From an uncultured Eubacterium sp. (GTDB taxonomy: Bacteria; Bacillota; Clostridia; Lachnospirales; Lachnospiraceae), in contig CAMEJP010000017.1 of the NCBI GenBank assembly GCA_945920185.1, positions 1 to 40,504 of the forward strand: a stretch of DNA of 40,504 nt, given 5' to 3'. The notes beneath the pieces are model-generated. The model saw only the letters and a list, made by a program, of their open reading frames with translations. It was not told where the DNA came from and did not search any database. The position numbers and the translations under genes are program-made. Every line of letters begins with the position of its first letter. Within the stretch, counting starts at the first letter, position 1. Shown here one piece after another: positions 23,326 to 32,061 of this stretch.

Positions 23326-24615
23326 ATGAATTTTAAAGTAGAGAATCTCGAAGAAAAGAATATGGTTAAGCTTATAATCGAGGCATCTGATGAAGAATTT
23401 GAGAAAGGTATTCAGGCTGCTTATATAAAGAACAGAAGTAAGATTGCGATACCTGGTTTCAGAAAAGGTAAAGCACCAAGAAATATAATCGAGAAGATGT
23501 ATGGCAAGGAAGTATTCTTTGAAGACGGCGCTAACGAGATTGTCGGAGAACTTTATGAGAAGGCAGCAAAGGAAAGCGGTCTTGATATAGTATCACAGCC
23601 TAGCATTGAGGCTGTTACACTTGAGGCAGGAAAGCCGTTTGTATTCTCAGCAGAGATTGCTGTTAAGCCTGAGGTTACTCTTGGCGAGTACAAGGGAATT
23701 GAAGTTGAGAAGACAGAAGTTTATGTTACCGATGATGACGTAAATGAAGAGATTGACAAGACAAGAAAGCAGAATTCAAGAACAGTTACCGTTGAGGACA
23801 GACCGGTAGCAGACGGCGATACGGCTATCATTGATTTTGAGGGCTTTGTTGACGGCGTGGCATTTGCAGGCGGAAAGGGCGAGAATTACTCACTTGTTAT
23901 CGGCTCACATTCATTTATCGATACATTTGAGGAGCAGCTTATCGGCAAGAACATTGGTGAGGAAGTTGAAGTTAATGTTACATTCCCTGAGGACTATCAT
24001 GCAGAGGAACTCAAGGGCAAGCCTGCCATGTTTAAGGTAACTGTTAAGGAAATCAAGGTTGAGGAGCTTCCTGAGCTTGATGACGAGTTTGCTTCAGAAG
24101 TATCTGATTTTGAGACATTGGCTGAGTACAAGGAAGATGTTGCAAAGACAATCAGAGAGAGAAAAGAAACAGAAGCTAAGAATGCTAAAGAAGACAAGGT
24201 TATGAATAAGATTGTAGAGAATGCTGCAATGGATATTCCGGAAGCCATGATAAATACACAGGTAAGACAGATGACAGAGGAGTTCGCACAGAGACTTCAG
24301 ATGCAGGGCTTATCTATGGAACAGTATATGCAGTTTACAGGTCTTACACCGGCTAAGATTTTAGAGGAAATGAAGCCGCAGGCTCTTACAAGAATTAAGT
24401 CAAGACTTGTTCTTGAGGCTGTTGCTAAGGCAGAGAACATCACAATTTCTGACGAAGAGGTTGAGAAGGAACTTGCTGATATGGCAGCTAATTACAAGAT
24501 GGAGCTTGATAAGGTTAAGAAAATCATGGGCGAGGAAGAAATTGAAGCCATGAAGCGTGACCTTGAGGTTCAGAAGGCAGTTAAGCTGGTTGTTGACAGT
24601 GCAAAAGAGGTTTAG
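23326..24615 (+). CDS. tig: Trigger factor
   Basis: A ribosome-bound chaperone of 429 residues that shelters nascent chains. All three domains are present. The ribosome-binding domain (about 1-115) has the exit-tunnel loop signature GFRKGKAPRNIIEKMYG. The FKBP-type peptidyl-prolyl isomerase domain (about 150-245) contains DGDTAIIDFEGFVDGVAFAG and FPEDYHAEELKGKPAMFKV. The helical C-terminal chaperone arms follow (about 250-429). The start follows TAAGGAGG. It heads the conserved tig-clpP-clpX arrangement of Firmicutes. Codon use is strongly biased, as expected for an abundant protein. Confidence 0.97.
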   Translation: MNFKVENLEEKNMVKLIIEASDEEFEKGIQAAYIKNRSKIAIPGFRKGKAPRNIIEKMYGKEVFFEDGANEIVGELYEKAAKESGLDIVSQPSIEAVTLEAGKPFVFSAEIAVKPEVTLGEYKGIEVEKTEVYVTDDDVNEEIDKTRKQNSRTVTVEDRPVADGDTAIIDFEGFVDGVAFAGGKGENYSLVIGSHSFIDTFEEQLIGKNIGEEVEVNVTFPEDYHAEELKGKPAMFKVTVKEIKVEELPELDDEFASEVSDFETLAEYKEDVAKTIRERKETEAKNAKEDKVMNKIVENAAMDIPEAMINTQVRQMTEEFAQRLQMQGLSMEQYMQFTGLTPAKILEEMKPQALTRIKSRLVLEAVAKAENITISDEEVEKELADMAANYKMELDKVKKIMGEEEIEAMKRDLEVQKAVKLVVDSAKEV

Positions 24616-24672
24616 TCAGTATACTGACTTTAACAAAAACATAATCAGAATGTTATAATTGGAGGTGTAGTT

Positions 24673-25251
24673 ATGTTAGTACCTTATGTTCTTGAACAGA
24701 CAAGCAGAGGAGAGAGGTCTTATGATATCTATTCCAGACTTCTTAAGGACAGAATTATATTTCTCGGTGAGGAAGTAAATGAAACTACGGCAAGTCTTGT
24801 AGTTGCACAGCTCCTTTTCCTTGAGTCGGAAGATCCGGGAAAAGATATTCAGTTTTACATCAACAGCCCGGGCGGTTCCGTAACAGCAGGTATGGCAATT
24901 TATGATACAATGCAGTACATTAAATGTGATGTATCTACTACATGTATCGGTATGGCAGCAAGTATGGGTGCATTCCTTCTTGCAGGTGGTGCAAAGGGTA
25001 AGAGATATGCTCTCCCTAATGCAGAGATTATGATTCACCAGCCACTTGGCGGAGCACAGGGACAGGCAACCGAGATTAAGATTGTTGCAGACCACATTCT
25101 TAAGACAAGAGAAAAGCTTAACACTATTCTTTCTCAGAATACAGGTAAGCCGCTTGATGTTATCGAGCGTGATACGGAAAGAGATAATTATATGACGGCA
25201 GCACAAGCTGTTGAGTATGGTTTGATAGACAGTGTAGTTGAAAAGAGATAA
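24673..25251 (+). CDS. clpP: ATP-dependent Clp protease proteolytic subunit
   Basis: A serine peptidase of 192 residues forming the tetradecameric barrel that degrades substrates fed by ClpX or ClpC. The catalytic triad is visible: Ser97 in GMAASMGAF, His122 in MIHQPLGG, and Asp171 in RDTERDNYM. The handle-helix and substrate-groove segment [20 protein letters not shown] is intact. Length is normal for the family. The start follows GGAGGTG. The gene lies 57 bp after tig and 107 bp before clpX. The second gap contains a hairpin and an SD-abutting stem. Confidence 0.97.
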   Translation: MLVPYVLEQTSRGERSYDIYSRLLKDRIIFLGEEVNETTASLVVAQLLFLESEDPGKDIQFYINSPGGSVTAGMAIYDTMQYIKCDVSTTCIGMAASMGAFLLAGGAKGKRYALPNAEIMIHQPLGGAQGQATEIKIVADHILKTREKLNTILSQNTGKPLDVIERDTERDNYMTAAQAVEYGLIDSVVEKR

Positions 25252-25258
25252 CATTTAC

Positions 25259-25287
25259 AAAGGAGATTGCCATAGGCTTTCTCCTTT
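25259..25287 (+). other. Stem-loop in the clpP-clpX gap
   Basis: AAAGGAGA (25259-25266) pairs with TCTCCTTT (25280-25287). No U tract follows, so a processing site or attenuator is more likely than a full terminator. It may set the ratio of ClpP to ClpX. Confidence 0.4.
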
Positions 25288-25329
25288 AATACGCTATTAG
25301 TAGAGGAAAACTCCTTTACATTGTAATTA

Positions 25330-25354
25330 GTGCAGACCTTGCACGGAAATGAGG
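25330..25354 (+). repeat. SD-abutting hairpin before clpX
   Basis: GTGCA (25330-25334) pairs with TGCAC (25340-25344) around GACCT, and the 3' arm runs directly into GGAAATGAGG, the clpX ribosome binding site. GACCTT is also present at the matching place in the copies at 32027 and 37444. Confidence 0.5.
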
Positions 25355-25358
25355 TAAT

Positions 25359-26651
25359 ATGGCAACAAAGAATGTTGATAACAAAATGCGATGTGCATTT
25401 TGCGGAAAGTCACAGGAGCAGGTAAGAAGACTTATTGCAGGTCCTCACAATATCTGTATATGTGATGAGTGTGTAGATTTGTGCTCAACCATCATTGAGG
25501 AGGAAAATGCAGACGAGGCAGGAAAAGCAGGAATCGTCGGCGATATCAATCTCCTCAAGCCTATGAAAATAAAGGAATTTCTTGATGATTATGTGGTAGG
25601 CCAGGATGAGGCAAAAAAGACTCTTGCCGTAGCCGTTTATAATCATTACAAGAGAATTAAAGCAGGTAAGGATTTGGATGTAGAGCTTCAAAAGAGCAAT
25701 ATACTTATGATTGGACCTACGGGTTCAGGTAAAACATATCTTGCGCAGACTCTTGCAAAGATACTTAACGTGCCGTTTGCCATTGCTGACGCCACAACGC
25801 TTACTGAGGCGGGATATGTGGGCGAGGATGTGGAAAATATCCTTCTGAAACTTATCCAGGCAGCAGATTATGATGTTGAAAAGGCTGAGTACGGCATTGT
25901 GTATATCGACGAGATAGACAAGATAACAAAGAAGTCAGAAAATGTATCCATAACAAGAGATGTATCAGGCGAAGGCGTTCAGCAGGCACTTCTTAAGATA
26001 CTTGAAGGCACTGTTGCAAATGTTCCGCCGCAGGGAGGAAGAAAGCACCCTCAGCAGGAATTTATCCAGATAGATACAACGAATATTCTCTTTATATGCG
26101 GAGGTGCCTTTGACGGTCTTGAAAAGATTATTGAATCAAGAAAAGATGAGAAGGCAATAGGTTTTAATGCCAATATAATAGATAAGACAGAGAAAAATGT
26201 CGGTGAACTTTTTAGGGATGTATTGCCACAGGATTTGATAAAGTATGGTATTATTCCTGAACTTGTGGGACGAGTTCCCGTAACGGTATCACTTGACCTT
26301 CTTGACACTGAGGCACTTGTTAAGATACTTAAAGAGCCAAAGAATGCTCTTGTAAAGCAGTACAAGAAGCTCTTTGAGTTTGACGAGGTAGATCTTGATA
26401 TCACTGACGAAGCCTGCGCTGAAGTGGCAAAGTTAAGCAGTGAGAGAAAGACGGGAGCGAGAGGACTTCGTTCAATACTCGAGAAGGTTATGAATGATGT
26501 AATGTATACGATACCATCTGATGATAACATTGCTAAATGTACAATTACGGCAGAGTGTGTGTGCGGTAAAGAGCAGCCTCTTATTGAGTACAGAACGGAG
26601 AAAGTAAAGAAACCTAAGAAGGATTCTGACGATATTGCTAAGTTTGCATAG
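25359..26651 (+). CDS. clpX: ATP-dependent Clp protease ATP-binding subunit ClpX
   Basis: A hexameric AAA+ unfoldase of 430 residues that feeds proteins into ClpP. The N-terminal zinc-binding domain has Cys12, Cys15, Cys35 and Cys38 ([14 protein letters not shown] and ICDEC). The AAA+ module has Walker A GPTGSGKT, Walker [11 protein letters not shown], the pore-loop region [10 protein letters not shown], and sensor 2 in [14 protein letters not shown]. The ClpP-contact IGF loop appears as KAIGFNANI. The start is after GGAAATGAGG. It follows clpP in the conserved order. Confidence 0.97.
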   Translation: MATKNVDNKMRCAFCGKSQEQVRRLIAGPHNICICDECVDLCSTIIEEENADEAGKAGIVGDINLLKPMKIKEFLDDYVVGQDEAKKTLAVAVYNHYKRIKAGKDLDVELQKSNILMIGPTGSGKTYLAQTLAKILNVPFAIADATTLTEAGYVGEDVENILLKLIQAADYDVEKAEYGIVYIDEIDKITKKSENVSITRDVSGEGVQQALLKILEGTVANVPPQGGRKHPQQEFIQIDTTNILFICGGAFDGLEKIIESRKDEKAIGFNANIIDKTEKNVGELFRDVLPQDLIKYGIIPELVGRVPVTVSLDLLDTEALVKILKEPKNALVKQYKKLFEFDEVDLDITDEACAEVAKLSSERKTGARGLRSILEKVMNDVMYTIPSDDNIAKCTITAECVCGKEQPLIEYRTEKVKKPKKDSDDIAKFA

Positions 26652-26666
26652 CGCTAGGAGAAATTT

Positions 26667-27260
26667 ATGGTAATAAAAAATGTAAGCCTTGAAACAGTTT
26701 GCGGAATTACGAGTGTAATTCCTGACAATGATAAGGTAGAGATAGCATTTGCCGGAAAGTCAAATGTAGGAAAATCTTCCCTCATAAATGCGCTTATGAA
26801 CAGAAAATCACTTGCCCGTACATCTTCGCAGCCGGGAAAGACTCAGACCATCAATTTTTATAATATAAATGATTGTATGTATCTGGTGGATCTGCCCGGT
26901 TACGGATATGCGAACGTGTCACAGGAAGTTAAAGCGAAATGGGGTAAGATGATAGAGAGATACCTTAAAAAATCCAAGGTTTTGAAGCAGGTGTTTCTTC
27001 TGATAGATATAAGGCATGAGCCTTCGGCAAATGACCGGAATATGTACGAGTGGATAGCATACAACGGCTATACGCCTGTTGTAATTGCTACAAAGCTCGA
27101 TAAAATCAACAGAAGCCAGGTCCAGAAGCATATAAAGATGGTTCGTGAAGGACTTGGCGTGCCAAAGGGCGGCATAGTTATTCCTTTTTCTGCCGAAACA
27201 AAGCAGGGATTGGATGAAATATGGCGGATTATAGACCCTCTTGTTATGACAGAGCCTTGA
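26667..27260 (+). CDS. engB: Ribosome biogenesis GTP-binding protein EngB/YsxC
   Basis: A small TRAFAC GTPase of 197 residues that assists assembly of the large ribosomal subunit. G motifs are complete: G1 GKSNVGKSS, G2 region TSSQPGKTQTINFY, G3 DLPGYG, G4 ATKLDK and G5 FSAETKQG. It starts 15 bp after clpX with AGGAG as SD. In many Firmicutes lon lies between clpX and this gene, but lon is absent here. The last 17 bp overlap the convergent DUF4364 gene, with no terminator visible between them. Confidence 0.95.
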   Translation: MVIKNVSLETVCGITSVIPDNDKVEIAFAGKSNVGKSSLINALMNRKSLARTSSQPGKTQTINFYNINDCMYLVDLPGYGYANVSQEVKAKWGKMIERYLKKSKVLKQVFLLIDIRHEPSANDRNMYEWIAYNGYTPVVIATKLDKINRSQVQKHIKMVREGLGVPKGGIVIPFSAETKQGLDEIWRIIDPLVMTEP

Positions 27261-27753
27261 TTATACTTTTGTAGATGTCAGGGCTTGCGTCTTTCCATTT
27301 TGAACACATTGTAGAAGCCTGCTCAGCATTGACGCAGGCTATATTTATTTCAAGAAGTGTGGAGTTTTCCTCCCTGACGCAAAGATGCGCTATATAGTCT
27401 GAGTTAGTACCCTGAAAATAGTCGGCCGTCACCATATTTTCATTTCTGAACTCGTATTTATTCTCCCGAAGGTACTCGTCAATATCGGATTTGATGAGCA
27501 GGGAAAGCTTGTTGTCAAAGAATTTGAGCGTTTCCTCACCGAGAGGAGTTATCTCGTAATGGTCTGCGTTGTTATATGATGAGGTTTCTATATATTTAGA
27601 GTTCACCATATCGGTAAGCACCTCCTGAAGTACGAAATAGGTGGTGTATCCCTTATTCAGAAAAAATGTAGATATCTGCACGTTTGTAAGCGGATAGTTG
27701 ACCCTCTTTAACATATACAGAATCATAAGTTTGTATAAGGTGGTAGTATCCAT
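27244..27753 (-). CDS. DUF4364 family protein, winged-helix-like
   Basis: A 169-residue soluble protein. The N-terminal about 75 residues look like a winged helix (LYKLMILYMLKRVNYPLTNVQISTFFLNKG, then YITPLGEETLKFF-like end with HYEITPLGEETL). The rest is a mixed alpha/beta domain (DYIAHLCVREENSTLLEINIACVN). This matches DUF4364, found throughout Clostridia and sometimes described as a transcriptional regulator. Its start lies within the last 31 bp of the radical SAM gene, so translation is probably coupled. Regulatory targets are unknown. Confidence 0.85.
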   Translation of the reverse strand: MDTTTLYKLMILYMLKRVNYPLTNVQISTFFLNKGYTTYFVLQEVLTDMVNSKYIETSSYNNADHYEITPLGEETLKFFDNKLSLLIKSDIDEYLRENKYEFRNENMVTADYFQGTNSDYIAHLCVREENSTLLEINIACVNAEQASTMCSKWKDASPDIYKSIIKALS

Positions 27754-28685
27754 GACGCTCTCCTTTCTGTAAGCATTTTTCCCTGGTATGCCTCTCTTTC
27801 CCTAAATGTCTTTAATATGGTGTTCAGTACGTTCTTTTTATCAAGACTCCAAAGAGGTTCGATAAGCATATCTCTTTTTCCGTCGCCTGTCAGTCTGTGA
27901 ATAACAATGTCGGGCGGAAGGTTTTCTATGACTGATACAATTATATCACAATATTCCTTAAGCGATAATATGTGAAAATGTTCTTTTTCATAAACTAAGG
28001 CAAGGTCGGTATTTTTAAGGATATGAAGGAGCTGAAGCTTAACTCCGTCCACACGGCATTTCGCCAAATGTGCGGCAGTGTCAAGTATCATGGACTTGTC
28101 TTCGCCGGGAAGTCCTATAATCATATGTGCCACCACATTTACACCGACAGCTTTAAGACGAGCCACTGCAATGTCAAAAACATCAAGGGAATATCCGCGC
28201 CGTATAAATGCAGCGGTATCCTCGTGTATGGTCTGCAATCCAAGCTCCACGTAGACAACAGTTTTTTGGCACATTTCACTTAAAAGCTTATACACCTCAT
28301 CACTTATACAGTCAGGGCGTGTGGCTATTGAAATTCCGACTACATCGGGGTCGGACAGTGCCTCGTAATATATGCGCCTTAAATACGCAACAGGCGCGTA
28401 AGTGTTGGTGTATGCCTGAAAATATGCGATATATTTTCCGTCGGGATTTTTGTGTGCTACCAGTTTTTTAGCTTCCTTTAACTGCTCTGATACAGGCAGA
28501 AGCCGGGAAGGGGTAAATTCACCCGAACCTCCGGCACTGCAGAAAATGCAGCCTCTAGTGTCAATTAGCCCGTCACGGTTGGGACATGTCATCCCACCGT
28601 TCAGGGCTAATTTGTATACCTTAGTATTAAATTTTTCCTTGTAATAGTAATTAAGCGAATAGTAAGGCTTATCGTTCCAAAACAT
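27723..28685 (-). CDS. TIGR01212-family radical SAM protein (YtqA-like)
   Basis: A 320-residue iron-sulfur enzyme of unknown reaction. The cluster ligands are Cys34, Cys46 and Cys49 in MTCPNRDGLIDTRGCIFC. This is the wide CX11CX2C variant typical of TIGR01212 and not the usual CX3CX2C. Downstream features include the Gly-rich AdoMet contact CSAGGSGEF, YFQAYTNTYAP, VELGLQTIHEDT and HMIIGLPGE. The tail GDGKRDMLIEPLWSLDKKNVL is also family-like. The product resembles elongator-type (Elp3/YhcC) proteins, suggesting a possible role in tRNA modification (inference). Its ATG overlaps the malic enzyme stop as TAATG. Confidence 0.9.
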   Translation of the reverse strand: MFWNDKPYYSLNYYYKEKFNTKVYKLALNGGMTCPNRDGLIDTRGCIFCSAGGSGEFTPSRLLPVSEQLKEAKKLVAHKNPDGKYIAYFQAYTNTYAPVAYLRRIYYEALSDPDVVGISIATRPDCISDEVYKLLSEMCQKTVVYVELGLQTIHEDTAAFIRRGYSLDVFDIAVARLKAVGVNVVAHMIIGLPGEDKSMILDTAAHLAKCRVDGVKLQLLHILKNTDLALVYEKEHFHILSLKEYCDIIVSVIENLPPDIVIHRLTGDGKRDMLIEPLWSLDKKNVLNTILKTFREREAYQGKMLTERRASWILPPYTNL

Positions 28686-29836
28686 TATTTTATGTGATCC
28701 TTTATGGCCTGACTTACGGTATCGGCAACACGAGGGTCAAATGCCTCAGGAAGGATATTGTCCTCGTTTAAGTCTTTTTCGTCTACAAGACCTGCAATTG
28801 CGTGTGCGGCAGCAAGTTTCATTTCCTCTGTAATCTGTGTAGCTCTTCCTTCGAGAGCACCCTTGAAGATTCCGGGGAATGCGACTACGTTGTTTACCTG
28901 ATTAGGGAAGTCGCTTCTTCCTGTTCCTACAACCTTTGCACCGGCTGCCTTGGCAACGTCAGGCATAATTTCAGGGACAGGGTTAGCCATTGCAAATAAT
29001 ATTGCGTCTTTGTTCATGCTTGAAACCATCTCAGGAGTGACGATATTAGGAGCTGATACACCGACAAATATGTCCGCACCCTTCATGGCGTCAGCGAGAA
29101 GTCCGGTCTTTCTTTCAAGGTTTGTTACCTTAACCATTTCTTTCTGCATCCAGTTAAGTCCTTCGCTGTCAACGGAGAGTATACCGAATTTATCGCACAT
29201 TGTAATATCAGGGAAACCGTAGTTGAGCAAAAGCTTTGTGATGGCTACACCGGCAGAGCCGGCACCGTTTACGACTACCTTACAGTCTTCCTTTTTCTTG
29301 CCTACAACCTTAAGGGCATTGATAATACCTGCCAGTACTACGATGGCAGTTCCGTGCTGGTCATCATGGAATACAGGAATGTCAAGCATTGCTTTAAGGC
29401 GTTCCTCTATCTCAAAGCAGCGTGGCGCAGAGATGTCTTCAAGGTTGATTCCGCCAAATGCAGGGGCAATATTTGCAACTGTTTTTATTATCTCTTCTGT
29501 ATCCTGAGTGTCAAGGCAGATGGGAACGGCGTTGACGCCTCCGAACTCTTTGAAAAGTACTGCCTTTCCTTCCATTACGGGCATGGCAGCGTAAGGACCG
29601 ATATTTCCGAGTCCGAGAACTGCGCTTCCGTCTGATACAACGGCTACGGTATTGGCTTTGATGGTATATGTATAGGCTGCTTCCTTGTCCTTTGCTATTA
29701 CCTTGCATGGTTCGGCTACACCCGGAGTATATGCAAGCGCAAGGTCTTCTCTTGAAGCAATTTTACATTTTGATGTGGTTTCCAGCTTTCCTCCCCATTC
29801 CTCGTGGAGTGCCAGAGCTTTTTCACTGTTTGTCAT
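28685..29836 (-). CDS. Malic enzyme (malate to pyruvate and CO2), short form
   Basis: A 383-residue decarboxylating malate dehydrogenase lacking the phosphotransacetylase-like extension of MaeB. The catalytic Lys lies in YTIKANTVAVVSDGSAVLG. Metal ligands are in GGINLEDISAPRCFEIE and IPVFHDDQHGTA, and the Rossmann motif is VVNGAGSAGVA. It supplies pyruvate and NAD(P)H from malate. Whether it uses NAD or NADP is not decidable by eye. The SD GGAGG lies 10 bp upstream of the start at 29836. It heads a three-gene minus-strand operon with the radical SAM and DUF4364 genes, and diverges from rho. Confidence 0.93.
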   Translation of the reverse strand: MTNSEKALALHEEWGGKLETTSKCKIASREDLALAYTPGVAEPCKVIAKDKEAAYTYTIKANTVAVVSDGSAVLGLGNIGPYAAMPVMEGKAVLFKEFGGVNAVPICLDTQDTEEIIKTVANIAPAFGGINLEDISAPRCFEIEERLKAMLDIPVFHDDQHGTAIVVLAGIINALKVVGKKKEDCKVVVNGAGSAGVAITKLLLNYGFPDITMCDKFGILSVDSEGLNWMQKEMVKVTNLERKTGLLADAMKGADIFVGVSAPNIVTPEMVSSMNKDAILFAMANPVPEIMPDVAKAAGAKVVGTGRSDFPNQVNNVVAFPGIFKGALEGRATQITEEMKLAAAHAIAGLVDEKDLNEDNILPEAFDPRVADTVSQAIKDHIK

Positions 29837-29903
29837 TTTATGTTTCCTCCAAATTATGCACGATGTATGTGCGTTTTGAATATAGGTTTGTACCTGTTTT
29901 TAT

Positions 29904-29932
29904 ATAATATCATATTATTTTTAAATATTCAA
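29904..29932 (-). promoter_or_regulatory. Promoter of the malic enzyme operon
   Basis: On the minus strand: TTGAAT (29932-29927), a 17-bp spacer, TATTAT (29909-29904), about 68 bp before the start codon. Confidence 0.6.
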
Positions 29933-29935
29933 CAG

Positions 29936-29964
29936 TTGCCAGAATATTAAAAATGGTGTATGAT
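29936..29964 (+). promoter_or_regulatory. Promoter of rho
   Basis: TTGCCA (29936-29941), a 17-bp spacer and TATGAT (29959-29964), back to back with the malic enzyme promoter. A leader of about 70 nt precedes the rho start codon. Confidence 0.6.
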
Positions 29965-30041
29965 ATATTATAATAAATATTTCTTACCATTGAGTAGAAT
30001 TTCTGATATCATTTAACCCCCCGTTTATAAAGGAGAATATT

Positions 30042-31592
30042 ATGCGAGAAAAGCTGGAAACATTGCCGCTTGCCGAACTGCGTGAGATAGCAAAAGCAAA
30101 CGGTATTAAAAATCTGTCAACAATGAGAAAGAGCGAAATTATAGACAGGCTTGTGGAGCTTGGAAAACAGAAACAGGAAGCAGCCGGCGCAGGAAAAGAA
30201 GTCAGCGGGACCACTGAAACACTGCACAGTGCCGATAACGGGCAGAACGCAGGAGAAAATGTATATGATAAGGAGCCGGCAGCCCAGACAGTGAGAGAGG
30301 TAAGAAACAACTCGTATAAGCAACGCACCATGCAAAGCTATGCAAGACAGTCATCTTCTGTTCCGCCGGAAAATATACAAAAAGCTCAGACAAACACGCC
30401 TCATACCCAGAATGTTCAACAGTCTCCGGGAAATCCGCAGGAACAAAGTTTGGCACAGAATCAGGAGGCTACTATTCCTGCAAACGGAATTCTTGAGGTT
30501 ATGCCTGACGGCTTTGGATTTATAAGATGTGATAATTTCCTGCCGGGTGAAGATGACGTGTATGTATCTCCGTATCAGGTAAGACGTTTTAATCTGAAGA
30601 CGGGAGATATACTTTCGGGAAGAAGAAAGGCAGTGCTTACTACCGAGAAATTTGCGGCACTCACGCAGCTTGATACGGTAAACGGACTTACTCTTGATGA
30701 GATAGCTAAGCGCAAAAATTTTGAAGACCTGACTCCTGTATTTCCTCATGAGAGAATACGTCTTTCAAAGAGAGGAAGCAGCGTGGCTATGAGGGTGGTA
30801 GACCTTATTTCGCCTATCGGAAAAGGTCAGAGAGGCATGATAGTATCTCAGCCCAAGGCAGGTAAAACCACGCTTTTAAAGCAGATTGCCAAAGCCATTA
30901 TAAGCACAAATAAAGATATGCATCTTATTATACTTCTTATTGATGAGCGTCCCGAGGAAGTTACGGATATGAAAGAAACCATAAAGGGAGAAAATGTAGA
31001 TGTAATATATTCGACCTTTGATGAGCTTCCTGAGCGCCATAAGAGAGTTTCGGAAATGGTAATAGAGAGAGCTAAGAGACTTGTGGAGCAGGGAAGTGAT
31101 GTCACAATTCTTCTTGACAGCATAACAAGACTTGCAAGAGCCTACAACCTTACCATTCAGCCAAGCGGACGTACTCTTTCGGGAGGTCTTGATCCGGCTT
31201 CGCTTCATATGCCTAAGAAATTTTTCGGTGCAGCCAGATGTATGAGAGAGGGAGGCTCGCTTACAATACTCGCAACAGCGCTTGTGGACACAGGAAGCAA
31301 AATGGATGACGTGGTCTACGAGGAATTTAAGGGAACAGGCAATATGGAACTTGTGCTTGACAGAAAGCTTTCGGAAAAACGAATATTTCCTGCGATAGAT
31401 ATAGCCAAATCAGGAACAAGAAATGAAAATCTTCTTCTTAGCAGAGATGAGCTTGAAGCTATGGAGCATGTCAGAAGAGCTCTTAACGGAATGCGCCAGG
31501 ACGAGGCAGTTGAACGTATTCTCGATACATTTGTACGTACGAAGGATAACGAGGAATTTGTGGAGTACATCAAAAAGACGAGAATTATTTAA
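30042..31592 (+). CDS. rho: Transcription termination factor Rho with Q/N-rich insertion
   Basis: A hexameric RNA-dependent ATPase/translocase of 516 residues. Residues 1-45 are the Rho N-terminal helical domain ([27 protein letters not shown]). Residues about 46-150 are a low-complexity insertion rich in Gln, Asn, Ser and Thr. The RNA-binding cold-shock-like domain follows with GFGFIR, then the ATPase core with P-loop [10 protein letters not shown], Walker [14 protein letters not shown] and the Q/R loops [13 protein letters not shown] plus SGGLDP. The E. coli protein lacks the insertion and is about 419 residues. The start follows AAAGGAG. rpmE follows, as in many Firmicutes. Confidence 0.96.
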   Translation: MREKLETLPLAELREIAKANGIKNLSTMRKSEIIDRLVELGKQKQEAAGAGKEVSGTTETLHSADNGQNAGENVYDKEPAAQTVREVRNNSYKQRTMQSYARQSSSVPPENIQKAQTNTPHTQNVQQSPGNPQEQSLAQNQEATIPANGILEVMPDGFGFIRCDNFLPGEDDVYVSPYQVRRFNLKTGDILSGRRKAVLTTEKFAALTQLDTVNGLTLDEIAKRKNFEDLTPVFPHERIRLSKRGSSVAMRVVDLISPIGKGQRGMIVSQPKAGKTTLLKQIAKAIISTNKDMHLIILLIDERPEEVTDMKETIKGENVDVIYSTFDELPERHKRVSEMVIERAKRLVEQGSDVTILLDSITRLARAYNLTIQPSGRTLSGGLDPASLHMPKKFFGAARCMREGGSLTILATALVDTGSKMDDVVYEEFKGTGNMELVLDRKLSEKRIFPAIDIAKSGTRNENLLLSRDELEAMEHVRRALNGMRQDEAVERILDTFVRTKDNEEFVEYIKKTRII

Positions 31593-31596
31593 AAAA

Positions 31597-31612
31597 ATAT
31601 GTTGCAACATAT
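31597..31612. promoter_or_regulatory. 16-bp perfect palindrome over the rpmE -35 box
   Basis: ATATGTTGCAACATAT is a perfect inverted repeat and contains the -35 hexamer TTGCAA of the rpmE promoter. A repressor bound here would exclude RNA polymerase. It is not the classic Zur box as I know it. Confidence 0.45.
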
Positions 31613-31630
31613 CGAAAACTGTGATATACT
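31602..31630 (+). promoter_or_regulatory. Promoter of rpmE
   Basis: TTGCAA (31602-31607), a 17-bp spacer and TATACT (31625-31630), directly after the rho stop codon. Confidence 0.65.
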
Positions 31631-31717
31631 TTAAAAGCTGTTGATTTAAAAGCAATAAGAATAAGATATTGGATATTCCCATTATCATATAATCATTTAT
31701 TTAGAGAGGTGAAAACA

Positions 31718-31921
31718 ATGAGAGAAGGAATCCATCCTAATTATTACCAGGCTAAGGTAGTATGCAACTGTGGTAACGAGTTCGTGACAGGCTCAACAAA
31801 GGAAGATATCCACGTTGAAATTTGTTCAAAGTGTCATCCTTACTACACAGGTCAGCAGAAGGCTGCTTCAGCTCGTGGTCGTATTGATAAGTTCAATAAG
31901 AAGTATGGCGTTAATGCATAA
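31718..31921 (+). CDS. rpmE: 50S ribosomal protein L31, zinc-binding (C+) form
   Basis: A ribosomal protein of 67 residues. It begins [10 protein letters not shown] and carries the Cys ligands of the zinc-containing type: VVCNCGNEF and [11 protein letters not shown]. In many bacteria a Cys-less paralogue replaces this form under zinc limitation; no such paralogue is in the window. The start at 31718 is chosen because L31 homologues begin MK/MREGIHP and GAGAGGTG lies 6-7 bp upstream; the GTG at 31709 overlaps that SD. It has its own promoter and terminator. Confidence 0.96.
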   Translation: MREGIHPNYYQAKVVCNCGNEFVTGSTKEDIHVEICSKCHPYYTGQQKAASARGRIDKFNKKYGVNA

Positions 31922-31937
31922 TTATGTCTTAAAGATA

Positions 31938-31970
31938 AGGTTGAGGTTTTCATAATCTCAACCTATTTTT
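31938..31970 (+). terminator. Intrinsic terminator of rpmE
   Basis: AGGTTGAG (31938-31945) pairs with CTCAACCT (31957-31964), followed by ATTTTT. Confidence 0.85.
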
Positions 31971-31984
31971 AAATTACAATGCGT

Positions 31985-32057
31985 ACCTATGCTAATGCTT
32001 CGGCACAAACATCGGACATCGCATTAGACCTTACGCTAATGCTTCGGAATGAGAGGT
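31985..32057 (+). repeat. SD-abutting repeat element before the DUF1385 gene
   Basis: Direct repeats ACCTATGCTAATGCTTCGG (31985-32003) and ACCTTACGCTAATGCTTCGG (32028-32047) flank the segment CACAAACATCGGACATCGC, which is shared with the trpF copy. GCATTAG (32021-32027) can pair either with CTAATGC at 31992-31998 or with CTAATGC at 32036-32042. The two pairings are mutually exclusive and the second ends next to the SD CGGAATGAGAGG. Confidence 0.75.
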
Positions 32058-32061
32058 AATT

